Shown here: one piece after another, positions 16,901-23,182 of the stretch
Numbering within the stretch: position 1 is the first letter of the stretch
How the letters are laid out: the number at the start of each line of letters is the position of its first letter
Source of the DNA: Sandaracinaceae bacterium
GTDB lineage: Bacteria > Myxococcota_A > Polyangia > Polyangiales > Houyiibacteriaceae
Assembly: GCA_016706685.1 (NCBI GenBank)
Contig: JADJJE010000022.1
Coordinates: 67,432 to 131,431 of the forward strand
DNA length: 64,000 nt
Direction of reading: 5' to 3'
The notes under the pieces: generated by a model
Database searches by the model: none
The model's input: the letters and a program-made list of their open reading frames with translations, nothing else
Told to the model about the DNA's origin: nothing
Position numbers and translations under genes: made by a program

Positions 16901-18151
16901 GACGAAGCCATCGAGCGCTTCCGTGAGGTGGTCCGTCTGGCTCCGGAGCGATACGACGGCTACATGGCGCTGGCGCAGCTCTACTTCGATGCAGACCGGG
17001 CCGATGACGCGGCGGCGGTGCTGGCCACGGCGGCCGACCACGTGCCCATGACCGCCGAGGTGCGACGCCTGCGCGGTAGTTCTCAGGTGCGCCTCGGGAA
17101 CCTCGAGGTGGCCATCACCGAGTTCGAGGCGGCCATCGCGCTCGACGAGCACGACGTGGACTCCCGGTTCCAGCTGGGCGTCACGCTCCGTCGCCTCGGT
17201 CGCCTGGCCGCCGCGGACGCCGCGTTCGAAGGTGTGGCCACGCGGGATCCCAGCTACTCGGGCTTGGCGCTCGAGCGCGGGCGCGTCTTCGAGGACCGCA
17301 ACATGCCGGACCGTGCGGTGGCCAGCTACGCACGCGCGCTCGAAGAAGCGCCCGATGACCTGGATCTCAAGCTGCGGCTCGGAGCCGCGCGCGCGGCCGC
17401 CGGACAGCTGGACGCGGCGGAGACCATCTTGCGCGAGGTGCTGGCGGAGCGGCCACTCTCGGCGGAGACACTGCACTTCCTCGGGCGCGTCGAGTTCGAC
17501 CGCGGTCGCATTCAAGAGGCCGCGCAGCTCTTCGGCCAGGCCGTCAACAACGACCCCTCGGTGGCCACCTTCCATGCCTACCGCGGCTGGGCGGCGTTGC
17601 TGCAGAACGACCTGCCCATCGCCAACCAGTCGGCCGAAGCCGCGCTCACGCGCGAGCCCACGTTGCCGCGCGGGCTCTGGCTGCGTGGCGAGCTGCGCGT
17701 TCGGACGGGGCAGGCCCGCGAAGGGCTCGTGGACTTGATCGCCGCCGTCACGGCGCAACCCGAGATGCTCGAGGCATGGGCGTCCATGGGGCGTGCGTAC
17801 GACGAGCTCGGCGACGCGCGGCAGGCCATCATCGCGTACCAGCGCGCCGTCAACGGCCGCCCGCGACAGGGGGAGTGGTGGTACCGCCTGGGTCGCCTGC
17901 AGATCGACAGCGGTGACCGCCGCGGCGGGGCCACCTCGCTCGCGCGAGCCACCGTCATCGGCGACGAGACCGTGCCCTTGCCGCCGTGGCTGCCCGCGGC
18001 GCACCGCACGCGCGCCGAGGCGCACCGTGCGCTGGGCGAGCGTGGGCCCGCCATCCAGAGCTACCGCCGCTACCTGGACTTGATGCCCAACGGCGCGCCG
18101 GACCGCGGCGAGATCGAACGGGCGCTGCTGGACCTCGGCGCCGCGAACTAG
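13946..18151 (+). CDS. Zinc-ribbon, repeat-linker, transmembrane, TPR protein
   Basis: 1401 aa. Residues 1-40 are an MJ0042/YjeL-type zinc finger (CPSC at 6-9, CPKC at 29-32). Residues about 85-372 are a low-complexity linker with about 20 LDLPAP/DLPAPR repeats. Residues about 584-606 form one transmembrane helix (VLGALAVVLLLLAGGGAAL). The remaining approximately 790 residues are tandem TPR repeats (for example ALVGAGNALLHEGRARDALTRF), predicted on the far side of the inner membrane. This architecture is typical of myxobacterial envelope scaffolds such as the AgmX/GltJ-like motility proteins; assignment to motility is inference only. It is divergent from zapA over 112 bp. Confidence 0.82.
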   Translation: MINVECPSCSAPYELDERRLPASGMNMRCPKCGESFRVTKDGVGPSAPAAPKPPAPPPPAPARPRIAPSFDGVDLPAPKRAGGPAADADDLGLDLPAPKAKPGSPLDLGLDLPAPKRAAPPKAPDDLGLDLPAPKRAAPPKAPDDLGLDLPAPKRAAPPKAPDDLGLDLPAPKRAAPPGLDLGVDLPAAKKAAPPKAPNDLGLDLPAPKKAAGSMDLGLDLPAPKRAAGGVDLGLDLPAPKRAAGGEDLGLDLPAPRAKTGGGGLDLDLPAPRAKSGGGGLDLDLPAPRAKTGGGGLDLDLPAPRAKTGGGGLDLDLPAPRSPLADLPAPRSPLADLPAPRSPLADLPAPRSPLADLPAPRSPLADLPAPAGSNLPAPKAAARPSTPFDAFDSDPAPAGRELARPKPGAADPLGDFGELDLGSASAGFDSIPPPAAGAAAGAGYGLGSLDLGPAPAPRAPAAPNFGVAEESPRRGGPAALDQGLDAGGMGDLDDLDELALPSPRSRASAPGASAGGLGYGDVDLGGDDGAGLEFDGLAVDDETFEGEPAGPARDAMVAAARDRKRAQQAEPAAPSKPPSKRGYKVLGALAVVLLLLAGGGAALSQTKYGLFGMYAIEPYLPEAGDPARVRDTIQEAEQLAADDTYTGARASLRTLAAYRRTAGLSRELMTRSLLHESLFVARYGNLADASTRASSIATRLEQRGNDAPGIELALAANMLRNGVASAAREGAARAIAVAPTDPYAEIIAGEAALLDDAATDAVASFNRAVEKGGGARAQWGLARALLAANDAGAVDAVVATLAQSPRHVEARIARASHLASAGDWEGAVQLAREAGGLVAIDGTRLVAPPRIRAKALTLLGRLHLARGQRSRAREMFERAIEASPDDVEALVGAGNALLHEGRARDALTRFTTLLEASIPEEEMPTPVEGERTYMDQARLGAAQALLAVERPQDARTHLMTLFASHPEDPEVLLWLGRVALATSGRDEAIERFREVVRLAPERYDGYMALAQLYFDADRADDAAAVLATAADHVPMTAEVRRLRGSSQVRLGNLEVAITEFEAAIALDEHDVDSRFQLGVTLRRLGRLAAADAAFEGVATRDPSYSGLALERGRVFEDRNMPDRAVASYARALEEAPDDLDLKLRLGAARAAAGQLDAAETILREVLAERPLSAETLHFLGRVEFDRGRIQEAAQLFGQAVNNDPSVATFHAYRGWAALLQNDLPIANQSAEAALTREPTLPRGLWLRGELRVRTGQAREGLVDLIAAVTAQPEMLEAWASMGRAYDELGDARQAIIAYQRAVNGRPRQGEWWYRLGRLQIDSGDRRGGATSLARATVIGDETVPLPPWLPAAHRTRAEAHRALGERGPAIQSYRRYLDLMPNGAPDRGEIERALLDLGAAN
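14200..15060 (+). repeat. In-gene tandem repeats encoding LDLPAP/DLPAPR units
   Basis: Within the zinc-ribbon/TPR gene. Several period classes follow one another: about 57-nt units (DLGLDLPAPKRAAPPKAP), about 51-nt units (GGGLDLDLPAPRAKT) and five nearly identical 30-nt units encoding LADLPAPRSP (about 14906-15055). The near-identity at DNA level suggests recent expansion, and copy number may vary between strains. Confidence 0.9.
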
Positions 18152-18170
18152 CGGAGCGGCGCCTCTCCGC
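18151..18170. terminator. Convergent intergenic hairpin
   Basis: GCGGAG and CTCCGC form a 6-bp stem with an 8-nt loop in the 24-bp gap between the zinc-ribbon/TPR gene and the convergent amidohydrolase gene. There is no T-tract, so this is only a candidate bidirectional terminator. Confidence 0.35.
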
Positions 18171-18175
18171 CGCGC

Positions 18176-19510
18176 TCAGGTACGAGCCAGGAGGCGCTTC
18201 AGCTCGAGCGTGGCGTCGCCGATGACCTCGGCTTCGTCGAGGGTGCGCAGCTCGCCGCCCTCGACGAGGACTCGCCCGTGGACCAACACGTGGCGCACGT
18301 CGCTAGACTGTGCGCAGTAGACCAGGCGTGAGAGCGCGTCGCCGCCCGGGGCGTGGTGCAGCCGCGAGATGTTCACCACGGTGATGTCCGCGCGCTTGCC
18401 GATCTCGAGCGTGCCGATCTGATCGTCGAGGCCGAGCACGCGCGCGCCGTCCAGCGTGGCGAGGCGCAGAGCTTCAGCGGCTGACGTGGCGAGCGCATCC
18501 TGCTCCCGCGCACAGGACAGCAGCGCGGCCTGGCGCATCTCCGTGAACGCATCGAGGCGGTTGTTGCAGGCCGATCCGTCGGCGCCGAGGCCTACCACCA
18601 GCCCGTGCTCGCGGAACGCGCGCAGCGGAGCGATGCCGCTGCCCAGCTTCATGTTGGCGCTGGGACAGTGCACCACGCGCGTGCCCGCCCGGGCCAGCCG
18701 CTTGATCTCGGCCACGCGCAGTTGCACCCCGTGGGCCAACACGGCGCGCGGGCCGGTGATGCCGCACTCCGCGAGCGCCGCGATGTCTTCCTTGCCGAGC
18801 TGCTCACGCACCGCGCGGCGCTCCTCGGCGTGCTCGGCGGCGTGCGTGTGCATCAGCGTGTCGCTGCCCGCCACGCGCGCGCTCACGTCCCGCAGCAGCG
18901 CGTCCGAGCAGGACAGCACGAAGCGCGGCGCGTACGCGTAGCGCAGCCGGTCCTCGGCGGCGCCGTGCCAGGTGGCGCGCAGGCGGTCACTCTCGGCCAC
19001 GCTCTCGCGGCGGGTCTCGCGCAGGCCACGCGGCATCCCGGCCCCGCGGTCCATCATGGCCTTGCCCGAGAAGGCGCGCATGCCCGACTCCGCCAGCACC
19101 TCGAACACCTGGTCGTGGTGCCGCACCGTGCCCATGTCGAGGATGGTGGTGGTGCCCCCTCGCAGCAGCTCGGCCACCCCGAGGCGCGCGCTGGCGCGCA
19201 GGCTGCGTGCGTCGTGAGCAGCTTCATAGGGCCAGATGCGCTCGCGCAGCCAGGGCAGCAGCGGCAGGCCATCGGCCGTGCCACGGAACAGCGTCTGGCA
19301 CAGGTGCACGTGGGCCTGCACGAAGCCCGGGATGACCACGCAGCCCTCTGCCGGGAGCACACGCGAGGGCGGACCACGGTGAGCCGCGCGGCCCATGGCG
19401 AGGATGCGCGAGCCGCGCACGCGGAGATCGGTGCGCACCTCCTCGGTGCCGTGCACGGAGCACAGCGTGAGCAGCGTGCCGCCGCGGATGACGACGTCGA
19501 GCTCGCTCAC
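18176..19510 (-). CDS. Amidohydrolase, MTA/SAH deaminase-like
   Basis: 444 aa. The metal-binding AHVHLCQTLFRG (HxH), HTHAAEH, the His of AHGVQL and the Asp in GLGADGSACNN place it in the ATZ/TRZ/MtaD branch of the amidohydrolase superfamily. PLLPWLRERIWPYEAAH matches 5-methylthioadenosine/S-adenosylhomocysteine deaminases; guanine deaminase or another purine deaminase is the main alternative. The start is GTG at 19510 (VSELDVVIRGG), overlapping the cytidine deaminase stop (GTGA). It is the third gene of a nucleoside-salvage operon, which supports a purine/adenosine-type substrate. Confidence 0.85.
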   Translation of the reverse strand: MSELDVVIRGGTLLTLCSVHGTEEVRTDLRVRGSRILAMGRAAHRGPPSRVLPAEGCVVIPGFVQAHVHLCQTLFRGTADGLPLLPWLRERIWPYEAAHDARSLRASARLGVAELLRGGTTTILDMGTVRHHDQVFEVLAESGMRAFSGKAMMDRGAGMPRGLRETRRESVAESDRLRATWHGAAEDRLRYAYAPRFVLSCSDALLRDVSARVAGSDTLMHTHAAEHAEERRAVREQLGKEDIAALAECGITGPRAVLAHGVQLRVAEIKRLARAGTRVVHCPSANMKLGSGIAPLRAFREHGLVVGLGADGSACNNRLDAFTEMRQAALLSCAREQDALATSAAEALRLATLDGARVLGLDDQIGTLEIGKRADITVVNISRLHHAPGGDALSRLVYCAQSSDVRHVLVHGRVLVEGGELRTLDEAEVIGDATLELKRLLART

Positions 19511-19911
19511 TTCAGCTTCTCCGCGTCGAACGCGAAGGGCAGGAGCGCCGCCACGCTGGTGTCGAGGCGCGCGCCACCCACCGTCTCGCAGCGCACCGGG
19601 ATGCTGGGCGCGAGCTCGGCCAAGACCTGCCGGCACATGCCGCAGGGGGTGCCGGGGGCTTCTCCCTGGGTGAGCACGAAGATCGCGCGGAACGCGGTGA
19701 CGCCATCTGAGATGGCGCGCCCGAAGGCGCTGCGCTCGGCGCACAGGCAGAGCCCATAGCTGGCGTTCTCCACGTTGGCGCCCGCGTGGATGCGACCGCT
19801 GGTGTCCAACAGCGCGGCTCCCACCTTGTAGTGCGAGTAGGGCGCGTAGGCGTGCTCGCGGGCCAGCGCGGCGGCGTGGCGCAGCTCGGCCCAGTCGATG
19901 ACGTCGCTCAC
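19507..19911 (-). CDS. cdd: Cytidine deaminase
   Basis: 134 aa, the normal length for the homotetrameric zinc enzyme. AYAPYSHYKVGAALL, the catalytic NVENASYGLCLCAERSA (Cys-Ala-Glu) and PCGMCRQVL (Cys-x-x-Cys zinc ligands) are all present. It deaminates cytidine and deoxycytidine to uridine forms. The start is GTG at 19911, overlapping the purine nucleoside phosphorylase stop by GTGA; its own stop overlaps the amidohydrolase start in the same way. Confidence 0.95.
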   Translation of the reverse strand: MSDVIDWAELRHAAALAREHAYAPYSHYKVGAALLDTSGRIHAGANVENASYGLCLCAERSAFGRAISDGVTAFRAIFVLTQGEAPGTPCGMCRQVLAELAPSIPVRCETVGGARLDTSVAALLPFAFDAEKLK

Positions 19912-20771
19912 GCCGCCCCCTCTGGCAGGTCGGCCAGGATGGCGCGCACCAGGGCCTCGAAGCTGCTGTGCGCGCGGCGGGCCACGCGCTCCACGTCGGC
20001 GTGGTTCAGCACCTCGTCGCTCAGCCCGGCGGCCGCGTTGGTGATGCACGACAGCCCCAGCACGCGTAGGCCGGCGTGTCGTGCCGCGATGACCTCCAGC
20101 ACCGTGCTCATGCCCACCGCGTCGCCGCCCAGCGCGCGCAGCATGCGGACCTCGGCGGGCGTCTCGTATTGCGGCCCGAGCACGCCCGCGTAGACGCCCT
20201 CGGGGAGTGGCAGCGCGAGCCGGGCGGCCGCCGCGCGGGCCACCTCGCGCAGGGCGGGGTCGTAGGCCTGTCCCATGTCCGGGAAGCGTGGCCCGAGCGC
20301 GTCGTCGTTGGGCCCCAGCAGCGGCGTGCGCGCCGTCAGGTTGAGCTGGTCCGTGATCAGCATGAGGTCGCCGGGGCGCAGATCGGGCCGCACGCCGCCG
20401 GCCGCGTTGGTGACCATCAGCGTGTGCGCGCCCAGGCGCCGCATCAGCCGCACGCCGTGCGCCACCGTGGCCGGTTCATGGCCTTCGTAGAGGTGCACGC
20501 GGCCCTGCATGGCCACGCACGAGCGACCCTCGAGGCGGCCGAGCACCAGACGGCCGCGGTGCCCCACCACGGTGGACGCGGGCAACCCGGGCAGGTCCGT
20601 GTAGTCGATGGCGACCGCGTCTTCGAAGGCGTCGGCCAGCGTGCCCAGGCCCGAGCCCAGCACCAGCGCGACCTCGGGGGTGGCGCGTGGGGCCCGCTCG
20701 CGCACATGGGCGACGCAGCGGTCGAGGTCGGTTCCGCCGGCGGCCGGCGTGCTCTGCGATGGGTGGGTCAC
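19908..20771 (-). CDS. Purine nucleoside phosphorylase (trimeric type)
   Basis: 287 aa. VALVLGSGLGTLADAF at the phosphate-binding loop, GRVHLYEGHEP, VTNAAGGVRPDLRPGDLMLI and the substrate loop VGMSTVLEVIAARH are the signatures of trimeric PNPs (PunA/DeoD-2 class), which split inosine/guanosine into base and ribose-1-phosphate. The Asn of ITNAAAG near the C-terminus favours 6-oxopurines. The start is GTG at 20771. First gene of the coupled salvage operon; the promoter should lie in the 90-bp divergent gap before 20862. Confidence 0.93.
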   Translation of the reverse strand: MTHPSQSTPAAGGTDLDRCVAHVRERAPRATPEVALVLGSGLGTLADAFEDAVAIDYTDLPGLPASTVVGHRGRLVLGRLEGRSCVAMQGRVHLYEGHEPATVAHGVRLMRRLGAHTLMVTNAAGGVRPDLRPGDLMLITDQLNLTARTPLLGPNDDALGPRFPDMGQAYDPALREVARAAAARLALPLPEGVYAGVLGPQYETPAEVRMLRALGGDAVGMSTVLEVIAARHAGLRVLGLSCITNAAAGLSDEVLNHADVERVARRAHSSFEALVRAILADLPEGAA

Positions 20772-20861
20772 GCGTCAAGGAAACCCAGAGCGGGGGGCCG
20801 TGGTCAACCATCACGTCGCTGTGCGCGTGAATGAAGGGCGCGGGCGTCGTAGAGTGGGCGC

Positions 20862-21584
20862 GTGCAGACCCCCGCGCGCCCCAGCCCCCTCTTGGCCCTT
20901 CGAGGCTCCTTCGTGCTGATGCTCGCGCTGCTGAGCCTCCTGCTGGTGCCCAGCTGCTCCCGGCGGCGCGGAGGTGGCGAGGAGCAAGAGACCGCCGGCG
21001 CCGAGGCCGTGGCCGTGGCCCTCGCGCCGCGCGAGCTGGTGGGCGCGCTCGCGCTGGACCCCGAGCTGTTGCACCGCGTCCGCACGCTGACCGACGTGGA
21101 GGCGCTGTGCGTGGCGGGCAGCAACGAGCTCTGCAACGCCATCGACGAGGACTGTGACGGCCGCATCGACGAGGGCGGCTGCCCCTATCGCTCTGGCGAC
21201 GTGCAGATCACCATGACCTGGAACAACGGCTCGGACATCGACCTCTTCGTGCGCGAGCCCGACGGCGACGTGCTGAGCCACCAGCGCTCCACGTCGGCCC
21301 GTGGCGGCCTCTTCGACTATGCGGGACGCGGTCAGTGCGACTCGGCCATCGAGTACCCGCGCATCGAGAACGTGTCGTGGCTGCGGGAGGAGGCCCCCGA
21401 GGGCGAGTACCAGCTGCTCCTGCACCGCTGGGGCGACTGCCTCGACCGCGCCACCGAGACCCAGGACGCCGTCAGCGTGATCCTCTCCATCAGCGTGGCC
21501 GGCGTGCGCCTCGGCACCTTCCAGGTGGAGCTCGGGCCGCAAGAGCGCTTCGAGGGGATTCGGTTCCGGATCAGCGCTCCGTGA
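20862..21584 (+). CDS. Lipoprotein with MopE-type motif and YfaP-like domain
   Basis: 240 aa from a GTG start. The lipobox is LLLVPSC (Cys near residue 28). Residues about 85-105 hold LCNAIDEDCDGRIDEG, the putative metal-binding MopE motif common in Myxococcota. Residues about 110-235 resemble a YfaP/DUF2135 beta-sandwich (VQITMTWNNGSDIDLFVREPDGD, then GEYQLLLHRWGDC). Function unknown; surface binding is inferred. The stop overlaps the GTG of the glycosyltransferase gene (21581-21584). Confidence 0.75.
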   Translation: MQTPARPSPLLALRGSFVLMLALLSLLLVPSCSRRRGGGEEQETAGAEAVAVALAPRELVGALALDPELLHRVRTLTDVEALCVAGSNELCNAIDEDCDGRIDEGGCPYRSGDVQITMTWNNGSDIDLFVREPDGDVLSHQRSTSARGGLFDYAGRGQCDSAIEYPRIENVSWLREEAPEGEYQLLLHRWGDCLDRATETQDAVSVILSISVAGVRLGTFQVELGPQERFEGIRFRISAP

Positions 21585-23107
21585 AGCGCGCGGCGTGGTG
21601 GGCGGCCGCGCTCGCGTACGCCGGTTGCTGGCTGGTGGTCGTCGCCGCGGGGTTCGGCGCGGGCCCACCCAGCACGGTCGCGCTCGCGGTGGCGGCGTCG
21701 TTCTTTCCATACGCCGCGCTGGTGGTGGCCCACGTCGGCGACGCGCGTTCGGCTCGGGCGTGCCGCCGGGCGCTGTGGCTCACGCTGGGTCTCGGGCTGG
21801 TGCTGCTGGCCGTTCCGCCGGTGCTCAGCGACGACCTGTACCGCTACGTGTGGGATGGCCGCGTGCTGGCGGCGGGACACGACCCCTATGCGCACGCGCC
21901 CGACGCGCCCGCGCTGGCGGGGCTGCGCGACGCCCACGCGCTGCGGGTGAACCACCCCGAGCTGCCCACCATCTACCCGCCGTTGGCCATCGCGGCGTTC
22001 GCGGCGCTCTCCGGGCTGGGGCTGCTGGGGCCCAAGCTGCTGGGGCTGCTGGGGCACGCGCTGCTGGTGTTGGCCGTGGCACGGCTGACGCCGCCGGCCC
22101 GCAGCGCGCAGGCCAGCTTCGCCGTGGCGCTCAATCCGCTGCTCTTGGCCGAGGGGCCGCTGAACGGGCACATCGACGTGCTGGCGGCGGCGTGCGTGCT
22201 GCTGGCGTTGCTGGCGTGGTCGCGGCTGCCCGGTGGCACTTCCACCGTGGGCCCCGTCGTGACGACCCCACGCCCCCATCGCGCCCGCGCCGACCGCGCG
22301 GCGAGGTTCCGGGTCGGCCTGTTCGGCGCGCTGGCCATCGGGCTCAAGCTGGTGGGCTTCTTGCTGGTGCCGCTCCTGGCCGGGGCGCGCGACCGTCGCC
22401 TCCGCTGGGTGGCACCCGCGCTGTTGCTGGTGGGCGTGGCGTTGCTCGCGCCGCTGCCCTTCGCGGGGCACGCCGAGCGCGACGTGCCGAGTGGCCTCGG
22501 GCAGTACGCCACGCGCTGGCGCGGGAACGACGGGGCCTACGGCGTGCTCGAGCGGGGCATCGAGCGGGCGCTGGTGCGGCACTACGGGCTGCGCTGGGGA
22601 AAGCTGGACCTCGAGCCCGAGCCCACCTGGCTGAGACAGCTCGCGCGCCTCGGCGTGGACCCGCGCGCGGGGCTCCTCGGGCCCAAGAAAGAGCCCCCGC
22701 CGCCCACGCTGGTGGAGCCCTCTGTGCTGGCCCGGCCCCTGGCGCGCGCGTGCGTCGTGCTGCTGCTGCTGCTGGTCGTGCTGAGCGTAGTGGTGCGTCC
22801 GGTCCCGCCCGCGCTCGCGCTCCGGCGCATCGTTCTCGCGGCCCTGCTGCTCACCCCGCAGCTGCACCCCTGGTACCTGGCGCTGCTGGTGCCGCTCGAG
22901 CTCGTCACCGGGCGCGTGGCGGGGCTGGCCTTCGCAGCAGCGGTCTACGTGGCCTACGTGCCCCTCGACGCCTGGGCCGTCACGCGAACGTGGCAGGTGG
23001 ATTCGGGCGCCCTCGGCGCCATGCACCTCCTCGTGCTGGGCGTGTGGATCGCCGAGCGGGTGCTCGCGCGCTCCGCGACCCGGGGACCCGAATTGCGCGA
23101 ACGTTGA
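21581..23107 (+). CDS. GT-C fold membrane glycosyltransferase (GT87/DUF2029-like)
   Basis: 508 aa with about 10-12 hydrophobic segments. The extracytoplasmic loop after the first helices has DDLYRYVWDGRVLAAGHDPYAHAP, the acidic motif of polyprenyl-phosphate-dependent mannosyl/arabinosyl-type transferases, and NPLLLAEGPLNGHIDVLAA matches the same group. The likely role is transfer of a sugar from a polyprenyl-phosphate donor to a lipid or glycan. The GTG start overlaps the upstream lipoprotein stop, so the pair is probably co-translated. The acceptor is unknown. Confidence 0.75.
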   Translation: MKRAAWWAAALAYAGCWLVVVAAGFGAGPPSTVALAVAASFFPYAALVVAHVGDARSARACRRALWLTLGLGLVLLAVPPVLSDDLYRYVWDGRVLAAGHDPYAHAPDAPALAGLRDAHALRVNHPELPTIYPPLAIAAFAALSGLGLLGPKLLGLLGHALLVLAVARLTPPARSAQASFAVALNPLLLAEGPLNGHIDVLAAACVLLALLAWSRLPGGTSTVGPVVTTPRPHRARADRAARFRVGLFGALAIGLKLVGFLLVPLLAGARDRRLRWVAPALLLVGVALLAPLPFAGHAERDVPSGLGQYATRWRGNDGAYGVLERGIERALVRHYGLRWGKLDLEPEPTWLRQLARLGVDPRAGLLGPKKEPPPPTLVEPSVLARPLARACVVLLLLLVVLSVVVRPVPPALALRRIVLAALLLTPQLHPWYLALLVPLELVTGRVAGLAFAAAVYVAYVPLDAWAVTRTWQVDSGALGAMHLLVLGVWIAERVLARSATRGPELRER

Positions 23108-23182
23108 CGCACGCGCGCGCTTTCCCGTAAATTTGCCGCTGATTTTGCGGCCACCGCTTTCACGGCCGAGTCAGGACCACGC

